Assembly (NCBI GenBank): GCA_019614645.1
Contig: JABWDB010000001.1
Span: 21,741,501-21,805,500, forward strand
Length of the DNA: 64,000 bases
Reading direction: 5' to 3'
Source: Stratiolaelaps scimitus
Taxonomy: Eukaryota; Arthropoda; Arachnida; Mesostigmata; Laelapidae
Shown here in pieces: positions 13,701 to 26,179 of the stretch. Positions within the stretch are counted from its first letter, which is position 1, and each line of letters opens with the position of its first letter. The notes below the pieces were generated by a model. The model did not search any database. It saw nothing but the letters and a program-made list of their open reading frames with translations, and had not been told where the DNA came from. A program made the translations under genes and the position numbers.

Positions 13701-16700
13701 CAGGCAGCACACAGACAGCTCTTCCATCTGACTGACTGAGTGAAAGCTTGTTGCCGGACAATCATCCGAGTTGAAGACGCGGCAGTAATAAACAACGAAC
13801 CAATCAGCCATAATCACGAAGTCCATAGTTTCTTCTGCTGCTGAGGTGCGGCTGCTGCAACAACAACCGCATCTGGTTGTGCCATCCCGCGGTGGCTGCC
13901 CTGTAGCAGGATTGTCGTGGTTATACTTGTAGTTTGGCAGTGGTTTGTCGACAGTGGTTTGATTTCCATTGCTCCGATAGACGGCGGAACGACAGCAGCA
14001 GCAAGAGGAGCGGGCTTGGTAGCTTGGCGAGACACACACGCCACTGGCGGATCTGTTTTTGCTTTTTGTGTCGCATTGTTCTGCTGCTACAGACGAATAT
14101 ATACTGGGTTGTAGGCCGTGCGTTCCTTGTGCGGACGCATCGATATAGCTGGATTACTATAGTAGTACGTCGTGAACTAGAACGACGAGTGCTGGAAAAG
14201 AACTTCGTGTCTGGAGTGCAACTTTGAAGGATAGATAGTGGCTGTATACATTGCGGCGGCTGTGGTGACGTTGTTACCGCGTGGCGGTGCGATTATCCCG
14301 CCACCTTAGTAGCAGTGGTTGTAGTATAACAGAAGTTTTCTCGAATTTCTCTCTATATATTCTCTATACCGCCGTCGTTGTCTACATCCACCGTCTCAAT
14401 TCACTCCGCTTCGCCAAGCGTCAATGTCACCGTGGCCGGCATCGCCAAAAGCTTTCCCCCTTAGACAATCTCCTTTCTCGGTTGTTGAAGAAATCGATTG
14501 ATTCTTTCATACTGTGTGTGTGTGTGTGTGTCCCCGCTTTGTGGAGCGGCATCGTAGGCTTCGGTTGGCCGCCACCGCCGCCGCCACCACCACCACCACC
14601 ACCGCTATCCACCTACACGAGGAGGATCAGTCAGGATTGCTACATATAATCAAAGCAATAACATAATAATCAAGATCTAGAAGAAAACGACGGCGGTCGA
14701 CTCTTTATTTTTCCTTCACCTTCTCTGTCCCGTGGCGTTGTTGTCGTTTCTGCCATCGACGTGTTGCTTCCCGCAACGTCGTCGTCGTCGTCCGTACTCG
14801 CCGCTGCCGCCGCCGCCGCTGCCGTCGTCGTCTTGTTGTTGTTCTCCCATCGTACCACGGCCGCCGCCGCCGCCGCCTTCATCGCTGCTGCCGCTAGTGC
14901 TTCTCCGCTAGCAGCGGCTATCACTATTGCTGCCGATGGTGATGGTCGTCACCGTGGTCGATGTGGTGGCTAGTGAGTGAGTGAGTGAGCCGAGTGAATG
15001 GTGAATTCGCAGCAGTTAAGAAGGCCCTGCGCTCGTGTGTGTTCTTGCTGTTGTTGCTGCTGCTGCTGCTGCGTTGACGTTGACATCTCACCGCTGCTGC
15101 CGGTGGCCCTCGTCACCGGCGACGGCGACGAATTCGCACCGCAGGCATATCGTGGACGAGGCACACTGGGCCTGGCCTAGGCCGAGCCGACGAAGCCGGC
15201 GACATCGCATCCGCACGGCAGTGCTCGTGGCGGCAGTGTTGTTCAGGGTGGCCAGCGGCAAGCGAGCAAGACTAGAAAAAAGGCACCCTAAAGCGGCATC
15301 TTCTGCAACAACTGCAGCAGTACCAGCACGAGATCACCACAGGCGACAACCTACAACCACCACCGCCACCGCCACCACCACCCCCGTCGCCCGACTGCTG
15401 CTGCCGTAGCTACCTCCGCGGTGCTGTGTGCTCTGGTGTCCGTGCTGCTGCTGCAGCGGCGGCGTCCAGCGATCGCAGCAAGTGCCGCCAGCTACTAGAG
15501 CAGTAGAGCAAGTGGAACTTCAGCGACGAGAAGTGTTCGAGATATTCGACACAAGTAGAGAAGCTACTATACCTACATCTACTCCTAACTACCTACTGCT
15601 GCTGCTGCTGTGGTGATAGTGTAGTACGGTGCAGTGAAGTGCTGTGCGTACTACCGCTGTTGCTGCTCTGTCAAACCCGAGCAATCATCGTGGCGGCCTC
15701 CATCATTCGCAGTGTGCGTTCGTTCGTTTGTGTCTAACCGCCCCAGCAGCCGCTGCCGTACCTCCCATTGCTTGCTGTGCAGAGCAAGCCGTGTGCATCC
15801 TAGCCCTGCTAGCTGCGGTAGAATCCGTAAAGGTGACGAAAACGACAAATCGCCGGCAGCCAGTTCATCCGGTTATAGCCAGTTAGCCGATTCGGTGGCA
15901 GCGATATCCGTGTTCTCAGTGTCTAGTGACGCCAGCAGTAGTAGCCGGCGGCCGTGATCGTGCTGCTGGCAACATACAGTGACCGTCCCTGCTGCTGCTG
16001 CGGCTGCTGCTGCATCGCTGTGGCTGTGCTGCTGTGACCGCTGCTGCTGCTGCTGCTGCCGACGTCGTTCTGCTGCTGGTGGTGGCGGTGTCGACATCGT
16101 GGTGGTGGTGGTGAGCTAGCTAGCTGGCTAGCTGGTTCGTTGGCTGATTGGTTGATTGCTATACGAGTGCATAGTAGCTCTAGTGGAGTGTTAGGCTCGA
16201 GCAGTAGTGAGTGAATGAGTGGGGTCTGTCGGGTATGCCCCAGACGTAAGTGGCGTGTGTTGGCCGGAGCTGAAGTTGGCCGCTTGCTCGGTCGGTGGGT
16301 CAAAGGTTTCTCTCTGGATTCGAGTTGCCGCTCAAAGCTTTCCACGTTTACCACTACTACTACCACTACAACTACTACAAGTGATATTACTTGGCAACCT
16401 CACTCGCTCACTATCACACTGTCCTACACTGTCCTGTCATTCATTCACCCATTCGTTCGTTGGTTCGTTCGTAGCAGTGGTAGGAGCGAGTGCTGCTACG
16501 CGGAGTGTGTCGGTCGATCGGTGTTGAGACTGATCTCAGGAGGAAGAGCTGCGCAGCTCGGGAAGTTGGTGCTCGCTGTGCAGCGATGAGCCGCGTCGGT
16601 AAGGATGTCTAGTGAGCGCTGGCCGAGCGAACGCAACGACCTGACGAGCAGTAGCAGCACCGGTGCAGGAATCAGGGACTCAGCGGCGGGAGCGCAGGGA

Positions 16701-17060
16701 CAGCCGACGCGGACATCACCGGCGTTCGCCGCTCAACAACAACCAACCCGCCAGCCCCGCTGGGATTCGCTAAGCGGGAGCCACAACAAGGTCCGACAAC
16801 TGGGTTTGAATACGGGATCAGTAGATCATACAGCAGCCCCCTCGACTCTGATGCTGGGTGGGGACCTGGGGGAAAAATCAGATAAGATTGAGACGGCGCC
16901 GATTAAATGGCACCGACGCTCGGCGTTGCTTTTGTAGGATTGGACAGTGACGCTGATGATGATGATGATGGTTGTTGGTGGTCGTTATATATGACTAGAC
17001 AACGGGAGGAGGGCGGGGTGTGGATGTGCTTGGTGTGACGCCAGCAGAAACACGCATGCA
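7750..17060. repeat. GC-rich triplet-repeat island upstream of FUBP-like gene
   Basis: This 9-kb stretch is unlike its surroundings. It is CpG-rich and filled with short runs of CAG/CTG, GCC/CGG, GTT/AAC and GAC triplets, for example around 8220-8280, 9562-9650, 12860-12905, 14565-14605, 14800-14890 and 15045-15075. (CA)n and (GAGC)n runs are also present. Many overlapping frames translate to poly-Leu, Ala, Ser, Gln or Cys, which is what triplet runs give in any frame, so none is called as a gene. The position just 5' of the FUBP-like exons suggests promoter/CpG-island, 5'UTR and first-intron sequence. Regulatory content is inferred, not shown. Confidence 0.6.
8515..8544 (+). CDS. Candidate first coding exon of FUBP-like gene
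   Basis: Two tandem ATG codons open a ten-codon segment (MMVNGKEHFK) that ends exactly at a strong donor, AAG|GTACGT, in phase 0. The first recognised FUBP exon (19823) begins in phase 0, so a splice would keep the frame across an 11.3-kb intron. The upstream sequence (8330-8514) looks like a GC-rich 5' leader. Against it, the usual family N-terminal helix (a DALQRAKQIAAKI-like segment) is absent from this exon, and a phase match happens by chance one time in three. This is a proposal only. Confidence 0.25.
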
Positions 17061-17841
17061 ATGGCGGGGGAATACGCATGGAAGCTAGATAGATGATATA
17101 TGTATATATGGATATCTATATAGATCTAAATATGTAGCCTAGATAGGTAGCACGAGGGGAACGATCGTGGATGTTACAGCAAACGAGTCCCTTGTATTTG
17201 AAAATTGGCGGCGCCCGCGCTGTACGTCAGGTACCACGAGAGCGGAGCGAACCATGGACTGAGACAGCAAGGCAAGGTTGAACACTACATCGAATAAGTG
17301 ACTGTGGTCTTTATGGTGGGGGATTAAGTGGCGCTGTGATGTGTATGTGCGTGAGCTTGTGTGATTCCACGTGAATAGTGTCTCCCCTGGACACTGTGCT
17401 GCGGTTGTGTGATTCGGTTCGTTTCGGTTCTAAAAGCTCTAGGCAAAATCGAAATAGAATTGAGCGAGCGAATTCTCCAATTTGCCGGCATCCCGTGGGG
17501 AGGCAAAGATGACATAACCGCTGGCTGGACATAGGCCTACGAAGCTGCAGCACCCAAATAGCGGGATATCCTCTGAGTGGCGCCGGGTGGCGGTGTCATG
17601 AGGGTGGTGCGTAGAGCAGGCCTCAGTGAGCATTTTGTGCAACAATGCAACTGCGACCGGTGCGATGGCTCCGGACTACGCATTGGTTATGATCGTCCGG
17701 TCCATTTGACGCTGCTCGATCTGGCCAAGTGGTCCGCCATCCGGGTGACGGGGTGTTAGTTGGCGGTGGCAGTCGTGCTGGTGTGAGATGTGGTCGATAC
17801 CACTGATCAAGGTCCAGACAAACCATCGCGACCTCTCTCTG

Positions 17842-17892
<51 letters not shown>

Positions 17893-19822
17893 GTAACGCT
17901 GCCACTGCGTGCCAGTAGCAGCGACGATGATCATACTGACGATATACTGAGTAGATTTCTGGGCAGTACAAATCGACGATACTTCCAAAAGTCGACGCTA
18001 GACTTGAGGAAGGTCGTTCGAAAGTTGCTTTAAAAAAGCTTGGGTTCTCATACTCACTGTCCACCCCCTCTATCATTGATGGAATCGATCAAGAGCAGGC
18101 ACTTTGAGATCGCTGTTGTCTGCTGTAATTTGTCACAAGCTCTGAGCTATGCAAGAGTGTGTGTATACGTGATTGTGTTTAGCGTTTTGTTTGTCGATCT
18201 CCATCTGTCTGTCAATCCATCCAAGTGTGCAAGACACTTTGTACTAGTGAAACACCAAGCAATACGGTGTGCCTCATAACTACCTAAATCGAACCTAGTC
18301 CAGTCAACCCATTCCTAATTCATTTGTCGGTTTCGGCCGGCCAACCTGATTGTTTTTGATGCTATTTAAACAGCAGTTTAACAGGGCCTAATCATGTTTA
18401 TTTCGTTACGTCGTAGTCTGTTCTGTGTCCGGCATGCTCTTCGCTAGCTGTCACCTCAACAGTTCAAATACTGCTGTTGCTTCCAACAACAGCATATCCG
18501 AGCCGCTATTGGCCTGCAGGCCTTTTCATCTGCTGTCATCAGGGGCATGCGTCGCTGCTGCTGTTGCCACTGCTGTTGACAGTGGTAAGGGCTGCTATGC
18601 CGGCAGCAGCGGGAGCGGCAGGCAGATAGTCGACCCGTGCCTGCTTGTAAGCACACTACCGGAATGGATGAATGAATTCACCGAAGGACTTACTCACTCA
18701 TTCTGTTGTAGTTGACAGATTATATCATTGATATCACTCGGCCATTGCCACTAACAATGCAAACACCCATCTAACCATTAATTTCCTTGTTATATTTTAT
18801 CACTGTCATCTGATATTGTTATTATATTGAGTGGTGGATGTGGCCGTTCGTCTCATTATCATGTCGTCGTACATGGTAGATATCGATTGTCTTCTACGCG
18901 TTCTCGCATGTGGCAGCATCCTTTTTTCAATGCCCAATGCAAACCGGGCCTATTACGACTATGGTATTCGTCACGGTGGTGTGGGGCTCCACCCACTAAA
19001 CGGGTCATCCACCTCCCCCTTGCTCCTGATCCTGGGACACTTTTCGCATACGTGTACGTACGAAAACCATATATCGTCATCTGTCTATATTTGTGTGTGT
19101 GTGTGTGTGACTGATTTAGAGAGAGGTCAAGTGACTGACTGACCATTTGCCATTTTGCATTTCCTTGCTAGTAGCTCAGCAATCATTATCGACGGTGAGC
19201 ATGGTTTCTCTTCGTTAATCGCCGCACATCAGCTGCCTGAGCGATCGAAATCACACCGCAGCGATGTTGCGTTACCTTGGGACAGTGGCCGGATCATCCT
19301 CGTTCCGTACTCTTCTTCGATGCCTATGACATATATAGGATTCGCTCTCAATGCGTTCTTGTGAGGCGACAGTGATGACGATACTGACTCACTGACACTT
19401 AGTTCTGTCGATTAAATATGTCAGCGGAACAGCAAGCGAGTTTTTAGCGACAATCTCGAGCATACTCGAGCATATTTGATCGTACGATTGTTAAATTGTT
19501 AATCAGCTACAATTCAACTAGCAATAATATATATCTTGCCCAGAAATTACTTTCGCTTGAACATCCGTTGTGACGAATCTAGAATAGATAATGGTAATCT
19601 GTGCATTATTTGAAATCAAGCAATACTGCTGCTGCCGCTACCGCGCAATGTAACTGAGTGTTGAGTAAACTTCGACAGCGCGAGATATTCATGCGCCTCT
19701 GTCCGCATTCGTCTCACTGAAGAAATATTCGTTTAGTATCTCGTTGATATTTGCATTGTCTTTTCGCGTGTTTTTGTTCCTTCTCTCATCGATCGATCGT
19801 CCATGTTTCTCGTCATTTCTAG
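17060..19822. other. Intron/upstream DNA of FUBP-like gene
   Basis: No convincing exon is visible. The stretch contains the (TA)n array at 17851-17889, short CTG clusters near 18550 and a (GT)n run near 19092. It ends at the splice acceptor TTTCTAG (AG at 19821-19822). If a coding exon upstream exists, this is its intron. Confidence 0.5.
17851..17889. repeat. (TA)n microsatellite
   Basis: About 39 nt of pure alternating AT directly follow a (CT)n stretch at 17830-17850, forming a compound microsatellite. Confidence 0.9.
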
Positions 19823-19988
19823 GGTGTCGCACTGAAACGATCTCTGGAAGAGCGAGGTGCTGGTGGCTGCGGCCCAGAAGCGAAAAAGATGGCGGGTGGT
19901 CAGGCGGCGCCGGGGGCACTCGGCGCTAATCCCAACGCTGTTACAGAAGAATGGTCGGTGCCTGACAAGATGGTTGGACTAATCATAG
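19823..19988 (+). CDS. FUBP-like exon a: NLS block and start of KH1
   Basis: The acceptor is TTTCTAG|GGTGTC and the donor ATAG|GTGAGT (phase 1). The 22 codons before the ATG at 19889 read GVALKRSLEERG... then PEAKK, which resembles the vertebrate FUBP stretch QKRPLEDG...DAKK. The ATG itself has a good context (AAGATGG) and could start a shorter isoform. The exon ends inside the KH1 signature VGLIIG. Confidence 0.85.
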
Positions 19989-22900
19989 GTGAGTATTCGA
20001 AAGTAGCGGATGCATAATCAGTACCATGACGCAATCAGCATTTAACACTTGTCGCGATTTAGGTCGACAGGTCGCCAGTGTGTCCGGATATCAACGAAAC
20101 GAAAACAGTTTGAAAAACATCAAATTATCACGTCGGGAAATCTCGACTAGCTTTTAACTGCCGGGTACGAGCAGAATTGATATGATGACGAGGACGATGA
20201 TAATAACAACAACAACAGCAACAATAATAAAATATTAATGTGGAATGTATCAATCTACGCCCATGCAGTGAGTTGTAGTTGCAGGTGGTAGTCGTATAAC
20301 GATCTGGCCCTTCGAACAAACCCAGCTAAGTTGAAACATTTGTGAGAGAGAAAGATAGAGAGATGGAGAAGACAGTTTGAGGAGGACGTATGCTCCCCCT
20401 ATGAATTTTCTAATTCATATTCGGTCACGTCAGGAGTCAACGGGATGCACCTGTGTGGGACTGTATTTGGTTAAACCCATATAAGCCAGTGGCTTCCACC
20501 GATTAGAAGGGGATTTACATTTGGTTCGTCTATTTAATCACTCGGCGGCCGCCGTAGTCACAAATAATTGGATCATTAAATCTATTCGGTTAGCAGCGTG
20601 ACTGCTCAGTAGGGCTAAGTACACGTAGCTACGGGTTAATCATTTCCTACACGCGCTATAACAGGCAGTTGCCCTGGAACGGTGCGGGACGTACGCTGAG
20701 TGCATCCGAACGGGCATATACTCGGTTAGAGCATAAATCTGGTTATACATTGACGTTACCCATGTTACAAGTGAACACCACGTTGAAGGTTGCTGTTGTT
20801 GTTGTTGTACTCGTTTATATAGAGGGAGCATATTCTCTCTGCATTTGTCCAAGATTTCTAATGGCTGCTGCTATTATATGGAGGGTGTGTACTATGTACC
20901 AAAGAGGGAACTGCCTCATGATGACACAGGCCAGCTTTGAAGGTGCTATAACTCTTGGGAAAAGGATAGTCAGGGGAGAGATGTGTGTGCAGGGTGGGGA
21001 CTTTGGGGGTGACGGTCCTAAAGGGAAGCTATTTTTAGTCATAGACGACAACAACGACGACGACTACGAGAACGACTACTCATCGAATACCCGCTAGTGT
21101 GATGTGTATAGCAAGGGACCACTGCCAGATCTTTCCTGTGAGTTTTCTCGGAGTCCCCAGCTGAAATCTACGTCACCACATTTCGTTTGCTATGGCCAAT
21201 TCTCAGCTTAAGCGTTAGCCAGCTGTTGTTTTAACGATTAGTAGTGGTCAATATTGTGCTTCAGGTACGTCTGCTGTGCTTCCTCACTTAAATACGCGAG
21301 GTATTCGACTAAGCTTAACTAAGCTCGCCTCAATGTATAGTCGCTCCGTAATTGACTCTAACATCAGCTTGCAAAGCAAAGAGTGCTGCGTACATTTTAG
21401 TTACGTGGAACGTATAGCCGAATGTGCACCGGATACTCTGTGGATTCCGATTATTCGAATTTCAGAGAGAGACTATGAGCTACAACTTGTTGTTATCAGG
21501 TGTTATGGTAAAAGTGCGACGTAAATGGCTGGAGCTGTTCAACGTAAGGAAGCTATTGCGATTAGAAGGGTGCTTAGTGTCGTTTTTTCCATACGATTGA
21601 AATCCTCGATTGAAATCTATGTCAGTTGAACCCCTGTTTGTTATATTTTGAACTAAGCTCAGAAATTGTATTCGCACGTCTAGTGTAGGTGGTTAGGTCA
21701 AGGAATACATTTTTGTTTCCATGTAGGATATAAAGGTATTTTGTACCTTAGGTTGATTTGTGTAAACAATAGGGGCGCCGTAGATGGCGCTGCTTGTTTA
21801 TGGTCGTCCGAGGCAACGGATCTCGAAGAGCCAACTCCCGTCCAGTTCCGAGGCCCATCCATCGTTTGAAATCGACAGAGCGGTTGCCAATTGCGATGGA
21901 CTATCCCACGCGGCACGGGCGGAATCTCAAGGGGTTTTTTTAACCTTGATCAGCGGGGTAACCGAAGGCACTCACGCTTATGAATTGTGTGGCCATCTTC
22001 TTCCGGGGAGGCAGGACAAGTCTGTAGAGGTTTGCGATTGTGAGCTGGAACGAAACGACGTTATTGAGTTACTGAGGAGTGCACGCCATACAAGTTACCG
22101 AAACGAACTGAGACAATGATAACACCTACGCAGAGTGACACAATACGAGACGACAATCGATAGCGATTTTGCATTCGCCATGATGATCGTTCAACTTCCA
22201 TAAGTGGCTCATTATATATTGCGAATGCTGTACGTAATAATAAAGATGGTTCTAAGACTTTTTCGAAAATTGAATATTTCTGAATTTTCGACATCGCATT
22301 TTAGACGTTTTAGTGACATCAGACAGACTATCATGTTGGTGCGATCTGTTAGCATTCGTTATGGTTTTAACAGAAGTCTGAAGAGTTGTCCACCACCACG
22401 AGACTCACGGCAAACTATCCGTAATATGGCCGTCTCGGTTTTCGACTTGATCCTTTTACAGCGACAGCTAAAAAAAGCTTACACGTGAGCCTTACCTTTA
22501 GCCTTGTTTCGTTTTTTGTGCCGTGTTTTCAGGTCGTGATGGCAAGCAAATTATGAAGCTTCAACAAGAGAGTCAATGCAAGGTTCAGCTCTCCTCCGAA
22601 TCCAACGGAACATCAGAGCGGCCGTGCACATTGACCGGGAGCAAGCAAGCGGTCGAGAAGGCCAAAGAACTCATCTCTGCGCTTATCACCCGAGGACAAG
22701 AAGCCTTGCATAAGGGTGAGTGACTGCCTGACTTGTCGTAGGCTGTACATCGAATAGATTCGCGAGCAACCAAACAAAATGGCAAAATATCATTGAATCA
22801 AGTGACTCACGATTTATGTAATGTTATATTATATATATAACATAACATTATATATATCTTGAAAGTGTATAATTTTGTTGGAAATCTATTAACATCCTCT

Positions 22901-25900
22901 CGAATGTCTGTCGTTTTCGGGTTTGTTGACAAATCTAGGCGCAATGAATGGTGGCGGGGGCGGCAATCAGGGTGATATCACTCTCGATGTCCCTTGTCCA
23001 GGGCACAAAGCCGGTTTGGTGATTGGACGTGGAGGTGAAACCATCCGTGGGCTGCAGGACCGCGCGGGCGTGAAAATGGTCGTCGTTCAGGAATCCTCAA
23101 TGCCACCACACATGGATAAGCCGATCCGCATCACGGGCGAGCCAGCGAAGGTCGAATTCGCGAAGAAACTCGTTCTCGACCTCATCAATGGCTCAGCCCC
23201 ACAGAACGGAGGCCCTGGCGGTGGAGGCGGCAGCGGTGGACATCTGGAGCGAGGAGGCAGCGGCTTCCCAGGAAGTCAAATGGGAGGTCCCGGCGGACTC
23301 ACTCCAGTGCCCGGCGAACCTGGAATGCTACAGGAGCAGCTGATCGTTCCCCGACAGGCTGTCGGTGTAGTAATCGGTAAGCAGGGCGATACGATCAAAC
23401 GTATTCAGCAAGAGACCGGCGCGCGCGTGCAGTTCCAGACCCCGGTGGATGAAAGCCAACCCGACCGTATTTGCATGATCACCGGACTCCAGCAGCAGGT
23501 TGTTCTCGCCTGCAACCACATCTCGGACCTCATCTCGTCAGTTCTTGTAAGTTCTTGCTGAACGCGAAACAGTTGTCACTGATAGAGCTGCATCCACAGT
23601 TATTTACATGCATATGACTTTTGGGGGCTATAAGACCGGCAAGGTCAAGAGAGAGAGAGATAGTTCTTCCTGCCGCCGGTTATCAGATATCAGCCATTAG
23701 ATGTCAGAAGAAGATGGATTGTATCATCTCATTCGGCGTATTCTAACGTCTCACTGCGGGGGTTGTGCTCCTGCGTTGATTTGCCGTGTTCAATTTTCAG
23801 CGGAGGGACGATGAAAATGGCGGGCCGAGTGGCGGTAGCGGCGGAAGCTTAGGTGGACTCGGTGGAATAGGCCGGGGTGCAGGTAGAGGCATCAGCAGCC
23901 GAGGCGCTGTCAGGGGAGGCTTCAGAGGAGGTCGCGGCGGCGGTAGGGGTGGCCCAATGGGTATGGGAGGCGGTCATTTGGGTTCGCCAAGTAGCGGTAT
24001 AAGCAGCAGTGGCGGCGGCGGCGGCGGCAGCAGCGGCATGGGCGGTCTCGGACCCGATCAGCAGGAGGCGCAGATGCAGGTGGCCGCCAATAAGTGCGGC
24101 CTCGTTATTGGCAAGGGCGGCGAGAGCATCCGCCACATCATGCAGCAGAGCGGTGCCTACATCGAGCTGTCCCGCGCGGGTGGGCCCTCAGCCACCGAGA
24201 AGTTCTTCACGATTCGGGGCACGCCACAAAGTATCGAGGTGGCGCAACAGCTCATCTCGGAGAAGATCGGCAGCGCAGGCAATACAGGGCCACCCGGCAG
24301 CGGCATGATGTCTGGTGGCGGTGCTAGCGCTAACGGCACGCCTGGCGGCTACCAGCCTAGTTACGGCAGCCAACAGACCAGTTACGCGGCCCAGGGAGGC
24401 GGCCAGTACGGCGGCGCTGTAGCCACAGCGCCCGGTCAGAACACCTGGGGTCAACCGGGGCCCTACCAGGCGCCAACAGCCGCAAACGGGACAGCCCAGT
24501 GGGGACAGCCGCCCACCGCCGCTACTCCTAACGGCGACTTAAGTAAGTTGCCTATCTTACGCGCCACCTTCAACGCTCATTACTAATAGTATTCATCACA
24601 CGCACACACACGCTGGCATTGAGACGGATGGCAATGAGCATCATAATGAAAATATCTGGCTACTATGGTTTAATATGTAATCAATGAAGTACAGTAATTA
24701 ACGTTGTAGTAGGAAAAAACAACAACAATTTTTGATACGTCCGTCGCTTCTGATGGGCGGCGAGTGGTATTTGTTGACCTAAGCGTGATACTTTCGGGGT
24801 AGAGCCAACACGGATATTTCTGCTAGCAATTTCTTACGATGATGATGATTCATTGATTAAAGGCAAACCGCAAGACAACTCGACTGCCTGGGCGGCGTTC
24901 TACCACCAGTACTATCAGCAGCCAGGTGGGGCTCATCCTGGTGGAGCGCCAACAGCCGCAGGCGGCGGCACCGCCGCCGCGAATCCATCGGCGCCTCCCT
25001 CGACAGGGCCAAGCGGTCAACCCGACTATAGCCAGGCGTGGATTGACTACTACCGCCAGTTGGGAATGTTCCAGGAGGCGGAGTTGATCGAGCGACAGAC
25101 GCGCGGAGGCGCTCAGGCTAACCCCGCCGCCCAGCAGCCTCAACCGCAGCCACAGGTATGCTGACAAATAAAGCCTTGCACAATCGCAAGCTTCCTGATT
25201 CAACACATGCTCCGCTCGTTAATCACTGTGCATGTATTATTCATTCTCAAGGAAAGCAAACAACCTATCTCTCCCGATAACTGTAGTCCGTTACCGTTGA
25301 AACGTCTCCAAACGACGCTCGGTCTTTGTCACCAGAATCGATCTCAAGTTCAATACCTTATACCAATATAATAGCTCATAAATGTGTTAAGCATAAAACA
25401 AGTTGTCTTCTAGTTGTCCTAGTCACTGTAATGTCACGACGAGGTCAACACTCGTTCGCTTCTCTGCCCACATCGCGATATTAGTCTACATGAACAGATG
25501 GAACATATACGCTTATGAGACCAGCAACTAATTGACGCTCAATTCTAATTCTTGATTTCGCCTTTGTCGTCCTCTGTTCTTCCTCCTGTTGTGTTTTTGT
25601 TCTCTCGGTGGCTCTGTGCGTATTTCGCGTTCTCTGTGTGTGTTCCTTCCATTCGTCTCTCCCTCTCTGGATATTTCGGTTTCTCTTGTTGTGCTGCTCC
25701 GTCCTTTGGCGTTCGTTGCTATTGTTGCTATTGTTGTTGCTGTTGTTGTTGTTGCTGTGTTTTCTTTGTGGTGTCGATATTTTTTCGTCGTTATTCGTTG
25801 CGATTGCGAATTACAGGCCGGTACTCCTGGCGGGCCCAGCGGTGTCGCTCAGAACGGCGCACCCTGGGGCGCAACTCCATACGCTGCACCGGGTACCCCA

Positions 25901-25960
25901 TACGGAGGAGCACCAGCTGCACCTCAGCCCTACGGCACTTACGGATACCCCAGCGCATAA
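19823..25960 (+). CDS. FUBP/KSRP (Psi) family KH-domain protein, six readable exons
   Basis: Coding exons: 19823-19988, 22533-22715, 22939-23546, 23801-24542, 24863-25155, 25817-25960. From the ATG at 19889 this gives 689 residues ending in TAA. The family comprises nuclear KH proteins that bind single-stranded DNA or U-rich RNA to control transcription (the MYC FUSE element), splicing (Drosophila Psi) and mRNA decay (KSRP). Visible here, numbered from that ATG: KH1 about 20-93 (loop GRDG 34-37), KH2 about 108-178 (GRGG 124-127), KH3 about 228-297 (GKQG 241-244), an RGG/Gly-rich linker about 322-349, KH4 about 387-454 (GKGG 401-404), then Gly/Pro/Gln-rich sequence. The C terminus carries the FUBP tyrosine motifs AWAAFYHQYY (553-562) and AWIDYY (603-608). 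Exon 1 is open 22 codons upstream of the ATG and encodes KRSLEE...PEAKK, matching the family NLS block, so true translation probably starts in an unseen 5' exon. Confidence 0.93.
22533..22715 (+). CDS. FUBP-like exon b: rest of KH1
   Basis: It begins after TTTTCAG in phase 1 and completes GLIIGR-DGKQIMKLQQES..., through the KH1 C-terminal helix. It ends at AAGG|GTGAGT, phase 1. Confidence 0.95.
22939..23546 (+). CDS. FUBP-like exon c: KH2 and KH3
   Basis: It follows AAATCTAG and stays in frame with the preceding exon. It encodes a Gly-rich linker, KH2 (GHKAGLVIGRGGETIRGLQ), a second Gly-rich spacer and KH3 (VGVVIGKQGDTIKRIQQETG). The donor is GTTCTT|GTAAGT, phase 0. Confidence 0.96.
23801..24542 (+). 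CDS. FUBP-like exon d: RGG linker, KH4, Gly/Pro/Gln tail
   Basis: The acceptor is CAATTTTCAG. The exon opens with RRDDENGG, followed by an arginine/glycine-rich segment with repeated RGG/GRG units, then KH4 (CGLVIGKGGESIRHIMQQSG) and a Gly/Ala/Gln-rich tail. The donor is TTAA|GTAAGT, phase 1. The third positions are strongly GC-rich, as in the other exons. Confidence 0.95.
24863..25155 (+). CDS. FUBP-like exon e: tyrosine-rich motifs
   Basis: It encodes DNSTAWAAFYHQYYQQ and QPDYSQAWIDYYRQ, the C-terminal transactivation-type motifs of the FUBP family. The acceptor has a poor pyrimidine tract (GATGATGATTCATTGATTAAAG), so it may be a regulated splice. The donor is CAG|GTATGC, phase 0. Confidence 0.92.
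25817..25960 (+). CDS. FUBP-like terminal coding exon
   Basis: The acceptor GCGAATTACAG opens a 47-codon Gly/Pro/Ala/Tyr-rich tail (GGPSGVAQNGAPWG and several PYG/TPYG units), ending in PSA and TAA at 25958-25960. The composition matches FUBP C termini. Confidence 0.9.
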   Translation, partial: AGTPGGPSGVAQNGAPWGATPYAAPGTPYGGAPAAPQPYGTYGYPSA

Positions 25961-26179
25961 TAAGACCACTTTCATCACCACTACTTCATCCAAAACAAAC
26001 TACTACTACTACTAATAATACTTCTACTTCTATTACTACTGCAACTCCTACTCCTCATCAGAATGGCAAGCAAGCTGCTGCTTCTTCTTCATGAAATAGC
26101 AGGAGATCCGAAATCACCCGACGATAATAGCAAGAATTACTACTATTACTACTACTACTACTACTACTACCATTACTAT

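Noticed and set aside
16574..16620. ATGAGCCGCGTCG|GTAAGG as the FUBP-like first coding exon
   Set aside because: The donor is in phase 1, while the exon at 19823 must be entered in phase 0. Splicing them would break the KH reading frame.
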